51,722 bases of DNA from Elusimicrobiota bacterium (GTDB lineage: Bacteria > Elusimicrobiota > Elusimicrobia > Elusimicrobiales > UBA9959): assembly GCA_003482905.1 (NCBI GenBank), contig DMXM01000016.1, positions 56,235-107,956 on the forward strand. Direction: 5' to 3'. Of this stretch, positions 34,759 to 43,410 are shown piece by piece. Positions within the stretch are counted from its first letter, which is position 1, and every line of letters starts with the position of its first letter. The translations under genes and the position numbers were made by a program. A model generated the notes under the pieces. That model ran no database searches and was not told the origin of the DNA. It was given only the letters and a program-made list of their open reading frames with translations.

Positions 34759-35787
34759 CTAGCCATGCCCGTGCCGGTGGTGTACGTCCGGCAGATGTGG
34801 ATGTTCGTGCTCCACGGTGTCGTGGCTGTGCGGATGCGAATGCCGCGCGGCCGGCGCGCCGCCGTGGGGATGCGTGTGATGCCCGTCGTCGTGGCCGTGA
34901 CCGTGGTCGTGGGCCAGGGGCTCGTGGCGGTGGCGGTGGCCGTGGCTTTCCATGGACAGCAGCATGAAGGCGCCAAGCATCAGCGCTCCGGCAAAAAGCA
35001 GCCTGCCGGTAACCGGTTCGGCGAGCATAGCCACGCTCAGGGCGGCCCCGATAAAGGGGTAAGAGCCGAAGAAGGCCCCCGCCCTGGAAGCCCCGAGGCC
35101 GCGCATGGCCAGTATGAACAACACCAGGCTTATGCCGTAGCAGAAAAGGCCCAGCGCCATGGCCGCCGCCGCCCACTTAAGCGACGGCAGAGAACCATAG
35201 GCGTAAAGGGCCAGCGCCCCGTTTATAAACCCGCCGGCCAGGCCTTTCAGACAGGCCAGCGTGACCGGGTCCTTTATAGAGACGCGCGCGGTCAGGTTAT
35301 TGTCTATGCCCCACATAAGGCCGGAAGCCAGCACCAGCGCGGCCCCCCAGCCGAAGGAGAAAGCTCCCCCTTCCCAGGAAAGGGCGAGGGCGCCCGCGGT
35401 AATCAGGGCCGCTGCCAGCCAGAACCGTCCGCCGCCGTGTTCTTTAAAAACTGTTACCGCGATAAGGGAGGTGAAGACCAGCTCGAAATTAAGCAGCATG
35501 GAGGCGGAAGAGGAGGCCGTATGATTCAGCCCGGTAAAAAGCAGCAGCGGGGCCAGGACGCCGCCGGCCGCTATGAAACCGGCGGCATAAGGCAGGTCGC
35601 GCCGCTCGAGGGGCGCTTCGGTGCCGGGCCGGCGCGCAACCGCGCGCCAGACGGCCAGCCCAAAGCCGCTGCCCATGTAGCAAAGAGCGGAAAGCTCCAG
35701 TGGTTTCAGGTGTTCCAGCAGGATCTTGCCGGCCGGCACCGAAAAAGCGAAAAGCGCCGCCGCGCCGAGGGCGAACAGATAATTCAT
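34759..35787 (-). CDS. DMT/EamA transporter with histidine-rich tail
   Basis: 342 aa. Ten membrane helices in two EamA halves (about 1-140 and 145-280). The last ~62 residues are a His tail (GHRHRHEPLAHDHGHGHDDG ... DVHHRHGHG) with more than 20 His. Similar tails recur in one DMT subgroup and suggest metal binding, so either metal export or metal sensing is possible. TAGAAT ends 6 nt before ATG, with no Shine-Dalgarno. Confidence 0.85.
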   Translation of the reverse strand: MNYLFALGAAALFAFSVPAGKILLEHLKPLELSALCYMGSGFGLAVWRAVARRPGTEAPLERRDLPYAAGFIAAGGVLAPLLLFTGLNHTASSSASMLLNFELVFTSLIAVTVFKEHGGGRFWLAAALITAGALALSWEGGAFSFGWGAALVLASGLMWGIDNNLTARVSIKDPVTLACLKGLAGGFINGALALYAYGSLPSLKWAAAAMALGLFCYGISLVLFILAMRGLGASRAGAFFGSYPFIGAALSVAMLAEPVTGRLLFAGALMLGAFMLLSMESHGHRHRHEPLAHDHGHGHDDGHHTHPHGGAPAARHSHPHSHDTVEHEHPHLPDVHHRHGHG

Positions 35788-35846
35788 ATATAGATTCTAC
35801 AATAGTAAGCGAGGGACCGGCCCGTTTTTTATAGCGCGGCCGTGTG

Positions 35847-35875
35847 TTGACAACCCATATTTAGGTTTGTAATAT
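35847..35875 (+). promoter_or_regulatory. Promoter of gdhA
   Basis: TTGACA (35847-35852), 17-nt spacer, TAATAT (35870-35875); predicted start about 35882, giving a ~60-nt leader. Confidence 0.85.
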
Positions 35876-35941
35876 AAGTTTACCGGATTTTAGTTGTTTT
35901 CTGTATTTCAGCTCCGAAAAAATCAAACAAGGAAGGAACTT

Positions 35942-37324
35942 ATGTCCAATACTTCAGCGGTGGCGGAAAAAGGCAAGAAGTCCGCGCATGATTATATCAA
36001 CGGCCTGCTGGCCCATGTTGTGAACAAGAACCCCGGCGAGAAGGAATTCCACCAGGCGGTCAAAGAGGTCCTGGAAACCCTCACCCCCGTGCTTGAAAAG
36101 CACCCCGAATATATCAAGGCCAAGATCCTCGACAGAATAGTCGAGCCGGAGCGCGCCATCACTTTCCGCGTGCCGTGGCAGGACGACAAGGGCGAGGTGC
36201 ACATCAACCGCGGTTTCCGCGTGGAATTCAACAGCGCCATCGGGCCCTACAAGGGCGGCCTGCGCTTCCACCCCTCCGTGAACCTCAGCATCCTCAAATT
36301 CCTGGGCTTCGAGCAGATCTTCAAGAACTCCCTGACCACGCTGCCCATGGGCGGCGGCAAGGGCGGTTCCGACTTCGATCCTAAAGGCAAGAGCGACTCG
36401 GAAGTTATGCGCTTCTGCCAGAGCTTCATGACCGAGCTGTTCCGCCATATCGGCCCCAACACCGACGTGCCGGCCGGCGATATCGGCGTGGGCGGCCGCG
36501 AGATCGGCTTTATGTTCGGCCAGTACAAGCGCCTGAAGAACGAATTCACCGGCGTGCTGACCGGCAAGGGCATAACCTGGGGCGGCTCGCTCATACGGCC
36601 CGAGGCCACCGGCTTCGGCGTGGTCTACTTCTGCCAGGAGCAGCTTAAGACCAAGGGCACGGACCTCAAGGGCAAGACGGTAGCGGTATCCGGCTTCGGC
36701 AACGTGGCCTGGGGCGCCGTGAAGAAAGTTAACGACCTGGGCGGCAAGGTGGTCACCATCTCCGGCCCGGACGGCTACATTTACGACAAGGCGGGCATCA
36801 GCGGCGAGAAGTGGGAATACATGCTGGCTCTGCGCGCTTCCGGCCAGGACATCGTGGAGCCTTACGCCAAGAAATACGGCGCCGAATTCCACGCCGGCAA
36901 GAAGCCCTGGGAAGTCAAGGTTGACGTGGCCCTGCCCTGCGCCACCCAGAACGAGCTTAACGACAAGGACGCGGCCGAGCTGCTTAAGAACGGCGTGATG
37001 TGCGTGACCGAGGGCGCCAACATGCCCTGCACCCCGGAAGCCGTGGAGGCTTTCCAGAAGGCGAACGTCCTGTTCGCCCCGGGCAAGGCTTCCAACGCCG
37101 GCGGCGTGGCTACTTCCGGGCTTGAGATGAGCCAGAACAGCATGCGCATGAGCTGGTCTTCCGAAGAGGTGGACAAGCACCTGCACGGCATTATGGTGAA
37201 CATCCACGACGCCTGCGTGACGGCGGCCAAAGAAGCCGGCATCCCCGGCAACTACGTGGCCGGCGCGAACATAGCCGGCTTCAAGAAAGTCGCCGACGCC
37301 ATGATGGCCCAGGGCCTCGTTTAA
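35942..37324 (+). CDS. gdhA: Glutamate dehydrogenase (hexameric, probably NADP-linked)
   Basis: 460 aa from ATG 35942 (GGAAGGAAC upstream); the ORF extends further but without a ribosome site. It interconverts 2-oxoglutarate plus ammonium and glutamate. Visible: GPYKGGLRFHPSVNLS with catalytic Lys, LPMGGGKGGSDFDPKG, PAGDIGVGGREIG, and the Rossmann region VAVSGFGNVAWGAV. Length and N-terminus match the small hexameric enzymes that normally use NADPH for assimilation. Monocistronic, between its own promoter and terminator. Confidence 0.96.
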   Translation: MSNTSAVAEKGKKSAHDYINGLLAHVVNKNPGEKEFHQAVKEVLETLTPVLEKHPEYIKAKILDRIVEPERAITFRVPWQDDKGEVHINRGFRVEFNSAIGPYKGGLRFHPSVNLSILKFLGFEQIFKNSLTTLPMGGGKGGSDFDPKGKSDSEVMRFCQSFMTELFRHIGPNTDVPAGDIGVGGREIGFMFGQYKRLKNEFTGVLTGKGITWGGSLIRPEATGFGVVYFCQEQLKTKGTDLKGKTVAVSGFGNVAWGAVKKVNDLGGKVVTISGPDGYIYDKAGISGEKWEYMLALRASGQDIVEPYAKKYGAEFHAGKKPWEVKVDVALPCATQNELNDKDAAELLKNGVMCVTEGANMPCTPEAVEAFQKANVLFAPGKASNAGGVATSGLEMSQNSMRMSWSSEEVDKHLHGIMVNIHDACVTAAKEAGIPGNYVAGANIAGFKKVADAMMAQGLV

Positions 37325-37343
37325 GTATTACGGGGACCTGACA

Positions 37344-37377
37344 AAGCCGGGCGGAGCCAAAAAGCTTCGCCCGGCTT
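37344..37377 (+). terminator. Terminator of gdhA
   Basis: AAGCCGGGCGGAGC (37344-37357) pairs with 37364-37377 (one G-U), followed by ATTTATAT. Confidence 0.85.
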
Positions 37378-37482
37378 ATTTATATAGGAAGAGGCATATT
37401 TTTATTATAATCTTAGTGGTTCAGTGTCCGCAATGCCGCTTAAGGCGCGCCGGCAGGATGAAATTTCGGGAAGGTACCTTCT

Positions 37483-37836
37483 ATGAAAATAATTATAGTG
37501 GACGATAATGAGATAACCAGGGACCTGATGAAGACCCTTTTGCCGTCGATGGGCCACCAGGTGGTGGGAGAGGCGTGCAACGGCAACGACGCGGCCGGCG
37601 TTTTTGCCGAACTGCGCCCGGACCTGGTATTGCTGGACCTGGTCATGCCGGGAAAGACCGGTCTTGAGGCGCTCAAGGAGATACTGGCGATAGACCCCGC
37701 GGCCAAAGTGATCATGGTGACGGCCGTCCAGCAGGACGGGATAAGCAGGGAGCTTCTTGCCGCGGGCGCTATGGCGATACTGAACAAGCCGTTCTCCTAC
37801 GCGGAGTTCGAGCAAGTCCTTAAGCGGTTCTCCTGA
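37483..37836 (+). CDS. CheY-like single-domain response regulator
   Basis: 117 aa. Acidic pair Asp7/Asp8, phosphoacceptor Asp52 (VLLDLVMPG), Thr80 (IMVTA) and Lys102 (LNKPF) are all in place. No output domain. TATAAT lies upstream near 37405. Twelve bases separate it from the CheC-like gene, so they are very probably partners: phosphorylated receiver and its phosphatase. No kinase or receptor is nearby. Confidence 0.92.
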   Translation: MKIIIVDDNEITRDLMKTLLPSMGHQVVGEACNGNDAAGVFAELRPDLVLLDLVMPGKTGLEALKEILAIDPAAKVIMVTAVQQDGISRELLAAGAMAILNKPFSYAEFEQVLKRFS

Positions 37837-37848
37837 CGCCTGAAATTT

Positions 37849-38445
37849 ATGAACGACAACACCATCGCCGTATTGGAGCGACTGACCGCCGCGAGCCTGG
37901 AAAAGTGCCTGCTCAGGCTCTCAAGAGTTTCCGCCGGAACCTGGCAGATACTGGGGATCAATATTTCCACCGGAACGGCGGCCGGCGCCATAAAACAGCA
38001 TGATTTTACCAACCAGGCCGCCGCGGTTTATTTCAACCTCGGGTCCGGGCCCGCGCTGACCATGATAATGTTATTCGACCCCACGGAGATAGAGTGCATT
38101 TCCAAAGGTTTCACCGGCCATTCCTTCCCCAGGGGCGAGCGAACTACCCCGGCCGAAGAGATCACGCTTATGGAGCTGGGGAACATAGTGATGAACGCGC
38201 TCGCAAATTCGGTGCTGAACGCCCTGAACAAGACCTCCTTCCCGGCTCTCCCTGAGTACATCGAGGGCGACTCCGACGCACTCATAAAGGAATTGGGGGC
38301 TATAACGGACCTTAACCGCGAGTACCGTGTTATAAAGGCCACGCTGGCCATACGGTGCGACAATAATGTGGCCAATAGCGAAGTCTTCGCCCTGATACCG
38401 CTGGAGCTGGCCTCCATACTTGAGCGCGCTACCCCTCCCCAATAG
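37849..38445 (+). CDS. CheC/CheX-type CheY-P phosphatase
   Basis: 198 aa. One active-site motif is clear: Glu109-x-x-Asn112, 22 residues, Pro135 (LMELGNIVMNALANS ... LPEYIEG). The N-terminal half lacks the matching Asn, so only one catalytic helix appears active, as in some CheC/CheX proteins. It should dephosphorylate the CheY-like protein encoded just upstream. A link to chemotaxis is not shown; the pair could control another behaviour. Confidence 0.75.
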   Translation: MNDNTIAVLERLTAASLEKCLLRLSRVSAGTWQILGINISTGTAAGAIKQHDFTNQAAAVYFNLGSGPALTMIMLFDPTEIECISKGFTGHSFPRGERTTPAEEITLMELGNIVMNALANSVLNALNKTSFPALPEYIEGDSDALIKELGAITDLNREYRVIKATLAIRCDNNVANSEVFALIPLELASILERATPPQ

Positions 38446-38460
38446 GGGCGGGGGACGCCT

Positions 38461-38691
38461 GTGCACCCCGCGCATCCCCCTCACCCTGTAACGCCGGCGC
38501 ATCACGGCCACCCGGGAAATCACCCTGTGTACCCTATACCCGCGCCCTACTACCCCGGCTACAACAACCCTAACTACTATAACCCGCCCCATCACACCTA
38601 TGGCGGCGTGCACACGGGCCCCATGAGCAGGGGTGAAATGGTGGCGGCGGTGGTTCTCTCCGTTCTGCTTGTGCTGCTTATCCTGCTATAA
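38461..38691 (+). CDS. Small His/Pro/Tyr-rich tail-anchored protein
   Basis: 76 aa from a GTG start 15 nt after the CheC-like gene. The first ~52 residues are almost only His, Pro, Tyr, Asn and Gly (HPAHPPHPVTPAHHGHPGNH); the last ~20 form one hydrophobic helix (VAAVVLSVLLVLLILL) ending the protein. So a flexible, possibly metal-binding head is anchored by its C-terminus. Composition is low complexity, and the start codon is uncertain. Confidence 0.6.
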   Translation: MHPAHPPHPVTPAHHGHPGNHPVYPIPAPYYPGYNNPNYYNPPHHTYGGVHTGPMSRGEMVAAVVLSVLLVLLILL

Positions 38692-38784
38692 AGGACCTGG
38701 GGCGGCATGTTTTTTTTATTGACATTCATCGGCAATTTTGAGAAACTGATGTCGTAGCCAACTGAACGCTTAGGAGACACCCTA

Positions 38785-39636
38785 ATGAAAATACTGGTAC
38801 TCACAGCAGCCCTGGCCTTAACCCCGGGCATTACCAACGCCGCAAGCCTGCTGGATTTCAACAATCCCGGCAACAACGATATCTCCGCCGCCATAAGGAC
38901 CTTCCAGGTCCCCATGAGCGCCGGCCTCGAAACCGTGACCCCCTTCCCCTCCCACGCGAGGATAGTCGGCGGAGTGCAGGCGACCAAGGGAGAATTCCCC
39001 TTTATCGTCTCCCTCCAAAGCGCCTCCGGCAGCCATTTCTGCGGCGGCTCCCTCATCAGGAAGAACTGGGTGCTCACCGCTGCCCATTGCGTAGAGGGCG
39101 GCTACCTTAAATCCGTGGTGGTCGGCCTCCATACCCAGGGCGTCAACGCAGGCACGGAGAAGTTCACCGTCCTGCAGATAATTAAGCACCCCAAATGGAA
39201 CTCCCAATCCATGTACAACGACTACGCCCTGGTCAAGCTCAGCGGCGACTCCACGTTCGCGCCGGTGGCTCTCAACACCAAGGAACTCTCCGGCAACGTG
39301 GACTTCGTCACCGCCGGCTGGGGCGCCACCAGCGAGAGCTCCCAGAGCATCTCCAATCTCCTCATGAAAGTCTCCGTGCCGCTGGTCTCCAGGGAGATCT
39401 GCAGCGCGGCCTATCCCAACTCCATAAACGAATCCATGATCTGCGCCGGCTACCCCAAAGGCGGCAAGGATTCCTGCCAGGGCGACAGCGGCGGCCCCCT
39501 TGTGACCGGCGCCGGCGCCGACACGACCCTGGCCGGAGTTGTTAGCTGGGGCGTAGGCTGCGCCCGCCCCAACAAGTACGGCGTCTACTCCAAAGTGAAC
39601 GCCGCCCTGACCTGGATAAACAACACCGCGAAATAA
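38785..39636 (+). CDS. Secreted trypsin-like serine protease (S1A) with propeptide
   Basis: 283 aa with AGGAG before ATG. Signal peptide about 1-19, propeptide about 20-59, then activation site Arg59-Ile60 (ARIVGGVQA). Triad His101 (TAAHC), Asp146 (NDYALVKL), Ser235 (CQGDSGGP); Asp229 at the base of the S1 pocket predicts cleavage after Arg/Lys, so self-activation is possible. Cysteines for three typical disulfides are present. TTGACA (38719-38724) lies upstream with a poor -10. Such zymogens are common in animals and scattered in bacteria. Confidence 0.93.
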   Translation: MKILVLTAALALTPGITNAASLLDFNNPGNNDISAAIRTFQVPMSAGLETVTPFPSHARIVGGVQATKGEFPFIVSLQSASGSHFCGGSLIRKNWVLTAAHCVEGGYLKSVVVGLHTQGVNAGTEKFTVLQIIKHPKWNSQSMYNDYALVKLSGDSTFAPVALNTKELSGNVDFVTAGWGATSESSQSISNLLMKVSVPLVSREICSAAYPNSINESMICAGYPKGGKDSCQGDSGGPLVTGAGADTTLAGVVSWGVGCARPNKYGVYSKVNAALTWINNTAK

Positions 39637-39650
39637 TATATTTATCCGCA

Positions 39651-39681
39651 AAAAAGGCCCGGTCTCAGACCGGGCCTTTTT
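39651..39681 (+). terminator. Terminator of the protease gene
   Basis: AAAAAGGCCCGGTC (39651-39664) pairs exactly with 39668-39681, loop TCA, ending in a U-run; also usable in reverse for the nitroreductase gene. Confidence 0.92.
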
Positions 39682-39763
39682 CATTTACAGATCTACCTGG
39701 TGTTTGTTTTGTATCTTGGCCGCGGCACGGCAACTCTCCGGCAGGCGGACGGGGCCAAAGCGC

Positions 39764-40318
39764 CTAACCGATGTAGCTCACCGCGTTTTTTTTGCGCGGC
39801 AGGGGCTTGCCGGGATGCTGGGCCTTGTAGCCGAGCGTCACCGCGTAGCACGGCTCGTATCCTTCCGGGATATTCAGCAGCGGCAACTCGCTTTTAATGG
39901 AGAAATAATAGCGGACCAGGCCTATCCAGCAGGACCCTATCTCCAGGCTTTCCGCCGCCAGCAGCATGTTCTCTATGGCGGCCGAGCAGTCCACCAGCGG
40001 GCTCATGGCGTCTTTGCGCATGGAAACCACCACAACGGCGGGCGCGCGGTAGAAAACGTGGAAGGCCCCGTCCCGCCCCATTTTTTTGATCCAGTCCGTG
40101 TCCTCGGCGGCCATCAGCTCCTTGGATTTCTCGCTGATGCGGTCAAGCAGCTGACGGTCGCGGATAACGGTAAAATGCCAGGGCTGCTCGTTATGCGCGC
40201 TGGGCGCGTAGGCGCCGGCCTCCAGTATGGCCTTAAGCTCCGCGTCCTTTATCTGGTCCGGCAGATATTTGCGTATGCTCCTGCGGTTCCTTATGGCTTC
40301 CAGTACCGGGTTTTTCAT
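39764..40318 (-). CDS. Nitroreductase family flavoprotein
   Basis: 184 aa. RNRRSIRKYLP at the N-terminus, APSAHNEQPWHFTVI, and the C-terminal EIGSCWIGLVRYY / YAVTLGYKAQHP segments are typical of the FMN-binding family. AGGGGGG precedes ATG. Its ATG overlaps the stop of the upstream transglutaminase-like gene by 4 nt. Substrate unknown. Confidence 0.92.
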   Translation of the reverse strand: MKNPVLEAIRNRRSIRKYLPDQIKDAELKAILEAGAYAPSAHNEQPWHFTVIRDRQLLDRISEKSKELMAAEDTDWIKKMGRDGAFHVFYRAPAVVVVSMRKDAMSPLVDCSAAIENMLLAAESLEIGSCWIGLVRYYFSIKSELPLLNIPEGYEPCYAVTLGYKAQHPGKPLPRKKNAVSYIG

Positions 40319-41010
40319 ATACCCCCCTGCCCGCGGCCGCGCGGCAGCTTTAGTTTTGAATACGCCCTGGGACTGCGGCGGGTGAGCGGTTTTGAGCTGC
40401 CGCCGATAATTTCCGCTTCGAACAGCAGCGGGTCGGCCCGGGACAGGCCGCGCTCCGGATACTGCCCGAGTATCCTGTAATGCCTGGCCGCGTCCAGCCG
40501 CCTGCTCACGAAAAATACGTTCTTGGGCGAATAAAGCCAGGCCGGGGCGAGCGCGGAAACCGGCACCGGCACGGAGAACTCCCGCAGGGTCTTTTCCCCG
40601 CGGCTATTGTAGTAGAACTCGAAGTAGCTGCGGGCGAGTTCCGCGTAGGAACGGTAGACCGGTTCGCGGTAGCGCAGCCCGCAGAAATGGGACTGCGCCA
40701 CGGCGCCCCAGCGGCCTTTTTCCATAAAGGGGGCTATAACATGGTCGTCATCGCGGGGGTTGGCGCGCAGGTCCAGCAGCAGCGCCTTGCGCCCGTGGAA
40801 CAGGAAAGCGGCGGCGGCCAGCATGGCGCCCTCTATGCAGTGCGCGCGGCCCTGCTTAAGCACCTCCAGCGGCGAGAGGCAGGTGTTGATCCTGGAATCG
40901 TTGTAAAGAATTTCGTAGCTGAGGAAATCCTGCACCTTGCGCGGGCTGTCCAGGCGCTTCAGGACGGCCAGGGCCGCCTTGGAAAATCCTGGGAAATTCG
41001 GTTTCTTCAT
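40315..41010 (-). CDS. Transglutaminase-like superfamily protein (cytosolic)
   Basis: 231 aa from ATG 41010, 13 nt after the response-regulator stop; a longer ORF would overlap that gene. QGRAHCIEGAMLAAAAFLFH carries the candidate catalytic Cys, DDDHVIAPF the His, and RANPRDDD nearby acids. No signal peptide. It is translationally coupled (ATGA) to the nitroreductase. Function unknown. Confidence 0.7.
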   Translation of the reverse strand: MKKPNFPGFSKAALAVLKRLDSPRKVQDFLSYEILYNDSRINTCLSPLEVLKQGRAHCIEGAMLAAAAFLFHGRKALLLDLRANPRDDDHVIAPFMEKGRWGAVAQSHFCGLRYREPVYRSYAELARSYFEFYYNSRGEKTLREFSVPVPVSALAPAWLYSPKNVFFVSRRLDAARHYRILGQYPERGLSRADPLLFEAEIIGGSSKPLTRRSPRAYSKLKLPRGRGQGGI

Positions 41011-41023
41011 AGGCGGCCGCGCC

Positions 41024-41446
41024 CTATTCGTCTTTTTTAACACGCCAGGGCTTTTCGGACAAAGGCTCATGCCGCTCTCTGCATTCCAGCTCGTCCATGG
41101 CGCTCAGCACTATACCGCGCAGCCTTTCGATGTCGAAGGGTTTGGTCAGGTAGCCGCTGGCCCCCGTCTCCAGCGTTTTCATCGCCATTTCCAGGTCTTC
41201 GTCCCCGGTCAGCATCCAGACCACGGGCGCGGCGCCGGTATCCTTGATAAGCCCGAGCACTTCCAGGCCGGACAGGCCGGGCATTTTAATATCCAGAAAG
41301 ACGAAAGCCGGCTTCTCCCGCCTGATTATCTCCAGCGCGGAGGCGCCTTCGGGCGCGGTAAATACGTCGTACTTGCCGGCCAAAGCCGCCTTTACCACAA
41401 ACAGGATATTTTCCTCGTCGTCCACTATCAGTATTTTGTGTTTCAT
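41024..41446 (-). CDS. Single-domain response regulator
   Basis: 140 aa: acidic Asp9/Asp10/Glu11, phosphoacceptor Asp52 (FVFLDIKMPG), Thr80 (MLTGDED), Lys (YLTKPF), then a 20-residue charged tail. No output domain and no kinase nearby. First of a likely operon with the transglutaminase-like and nitroreductase genes, possibly also following the small gene at 41472. Confidence 0.9.
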   Translation of the reverse strand: MKHKILIVDDEENILFVVKAALAGKYDVFTAPEGASALEIIRREKPAFVFLDIKMPGLSGLEVLGLIKDTGAAPVVWMLTGDEDLEMAMKTLETGASGYLTKPFDIERLRGIVLSAMDELECRERHEPLSEKPWRVKKDE

Positions 41447-41471
41447 GGGGCACCCGCGTCCAGTTCGCGCG

Positions 41472-41717
41472 TCAGTAAAGCAGATACTGAAGGCGGCGCC
41501 TGTGGAATTCAGCGCACTGGGCCGAAAAGTCGGAAATTATTTTATCGGGCGGATCTTTAGATTCGAAAACGGCTTTATAGACATTGTTGCCGGCTACCAG
41601 CTTGAAATCCGCCTCGTTGACCCTGAACTCGCCGTAATATTTCTTTTCCCGCAGGGCGCACACGGCCCGCACGAAAATATCCATGGACCGCACCGCCGCG
41701 CGCTCGGTTATCTCCAT
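41472..41717 (-). CDS. Small unrecognised protein, possibly lacking its true 5' end
   Basis: 81 aa from ATG 41717 (GTG 41723 adds two). Sequence is well balanced (DIFVRAVCALREKKYYGEFR, FHRRRLQYLLY) but no family is recognised. Another frame just upstream encodes MTRKILSLAAAAACA, a signal-peptide-like start that stops six bases after this ATG, so a one-base shift may have split a secreted protein. It lies 25 nt before the response regulator. Confidence 0.55.
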   Translation of the reverse strand: MEITERAAVRSMDIFVRAVCALREKKYYGEFRVNEADFKLVAGNNVYKAVFESKDPPDKIISDFSAQCAEFHRRRLQYLLY

Positions 41718-41849
41718 GCGCACGCCGCGGCGGCCGCCAGAGATAGGATCTTTCTTGTCATTAAAGCACCCATGCCATATTCTATGTTTTTTTGCGCCGC
41801 AACCGCGCCGATAATTGGCCGCGCGGGAGGTTCTTTGGCCCGAGCCGCT

Positions 41850-43106
41850 TTACAGCAGCGGGTTGGAGACCAGGCCGTCGGCGAGCTTCGGCTCGAACCA
41901 GGTGGACTTGGGAGGCATTACCTGGTTGTCGTCGGCCACGGAGATCAGTTCGTCCAGGGTTGTGGCGAACAGCGCGAAAGCGGCGGCCATCTCCCCGGAA
42001 TTAACGCGCTTCTCAAGCTCGCCCAGGCCGCGTATGCCGCCGACAAAGTCCACGCGGTCGGATTTGCGCAGGTCTTTTATGCCCAGCACGCGGTCCAGCA
42101 CCAGGTCGGAGAGCACGCTGACGTCCAGAGCTTTCACCGGGTCTTCCTCTTTGGCCGGGGTCTTAACTGTCGGCTTCATCAGGTACCACTTGCCGCCCAG
42201 GTACAGGCCGAATTCGCGGCGGGCGGCCGGTTTGGCCTGGCCATTCACTTCCACCACCTCAAAACTATCCTTTATTTTGGCGAGGAATCGCTCCGGCGTC
42301 AGGCCGTTGAGGTCCTTTACCACGCGGTTATAATCCCAGATCTTCATTTCGTTCACGGGGAAAGCGGCGGCAAGGTAGACATTGTAAGGCTCGTCCCCCT
42401 TATGCGCCGCGCCGCGCTCGGCCACCATCATTTTTTTCACGCGGGACGCCGCGGCCGAGCGGTGGTGACCGTCGGCGATGTAGACGGTCTTCTGGCCCTC
42501 GGAGGCCGCGGAAATGGCCCTGATATCGGCGTCGTCGTTTATCACCCACAGCGTGTGGATCACGCCGCCGGCGCCGGTAGCGGAGAATTCCGGGGCGTTC
42601 TTCACGGTCCTCTTAATGACCGCGTCGATCTCCGGGATCTGCTTGTAGGCGATAATGCCTGGGCCGGTCTGGGCCTTCACGTACTTTATCTGGTTAACGC
42701 GGTCGTCTTCCTTCACGGGGCGGGTGAACTCGTGCTTGCGGATGCGGTTGGCGTCGTAGTCGTCCACGCAGGCGCCCACCATAAGGCCGGTCTGTATATG
42801 CGCGCCCATCTGCAGACGGTAAACATAGAAGCAGGCCTTAGCCTCGCGGATCAGCAGCCCCTGATCCAGCATCTTTTGAAAATTCTCGGCCGCTTTCATA
42901 TAGACGCTCTCGTCGTGCACATCCGTGCCGGGCGGCAGGTCGATCTCGGCCTTGGAAACGTGCAGAAAACTATTGGGCCTGCCCTTAGCCATCTCGCGGG
43001 CCTCCTCGGAGTCCAGCACGTCGTAAGGCGGCGCTATTATTTCCTGCGCCAACCCCTTGGCGGGCCTGATGCCGTATATAGGTGAGAAGAGCGGAAGCTT
43101 TGCCAT
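41850..43106 (-). CDS. DUF1015 family protein
   Basis: 418 aa, usual length. Starts with LFSPIYGIRPAKGLAQEIIAPPYDV and contains YIADGHHRSAAASRV, both typical of the family. Function unproven; it is often found next to serA and serC, as here, suggesting a link to serine metabolism. AAGGA precedes ATG; TATAAT lies 43124-43119, giving a very short leader. Confidence 0.9.
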   Translation of the reverse strand: MAKLPLFSPIYGIRPAKGLAQEIIAPPYDVLDSEEAREMAKGRPNSFLHVSKAEIDLPPGTDVHDESVYMKAAENFQKMLDQGLLIREAKACFYVYRLQMGAHIQTGLMVGACVDDYDANRIRKHEFTRPVKEDDRVNQIKYVKAQTGPGIIAYKQIPEIDAVIKRTVKNAPEFSATGAGGVIHTLWVINDDADIRAISAASEGQKTVYIADGHHRSAAASRVKKMMVAERGAAHKGDEPYNVYLAAAFPVNEMKIWDYNRVVKDLNGLTPERFLAKIKDSFEVVEVNGQAKPAARREFGLYLGGKWYLMKPTVKTPAKEEDPVKALDVSVLSDLVLDRVLGIKDLRKSDRVDFVGGIRGLGELEKRVNSGEMAAAFALFATTLDELISVADDNQVMPPKSTWFEPKLADGLVSNPLL

Positions 43107-43149
43107 GATGTTGTCCTTATTATATTACCGAGTGCCCCAGCGGTCTTGT

Positions 43150-43320
43150 CCGGAGGGGTGGCAAGGGTATGGGTTCGGCGGGCCCTCACGGGGTGGAGTT
43201 CACAAAGTGAACGACACAATTTGCCCGAGGCTTGCGTAAGCGACGAGGCCGAGTGAGGAGGGGCGGGCACGGTGTGTCCCGACCCCGTGCCCGACGGGCC
43301 CATACCCTTGCCAGGCCCCC
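43150..43320. repeat. Palindromic intergenic element E3
   Basis: TGGCAAGGGTATGGG (43159-43173) has its exact complement at 43298-43312, and the pairing continues inward with G-U pairs to ACGGGGT/ACCCCGT. The core has GAGGCTTGCGTAAGCG and GGGCACGGTGTG as in E1 and E2, plus an extra GTTCAC...GTGAAC hairpin (43198-43211). It lies between serA's terminator and the DUF1015 start. Confidence 0.8.
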
Positions 43321-43369
43321 GACTTTACATCTCGACGTGAGTAACAAGACCGCCTGACCACTGAAAACA

Positions 43370-43397
43370 GCCCGGGCTTCCTCGCGGAAACCCGGGC
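43370..43397 (-). terminator. Terminator of serA
   Basis: 12-bp stem (43370-43381 with 43386-43397, one G-U), tetraloop; on the minus strand TGTTTTC follows. It is 13 nt after the serA stop. Confidence 0.8.
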
Positions 43398-43410
43398 CGC
43401 GTTGTTTCGC

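Noticed and set aside
39704..40480. 258-aa plus-strand ORF
   Set aside because: Antisense to the nitroreductase gene, starting in the terminator region, without family features.
41244..43085. 613-aa plus-strand ORF
   Set aside because: Antisense to DUF1015 and the response regulator; both are clear families.
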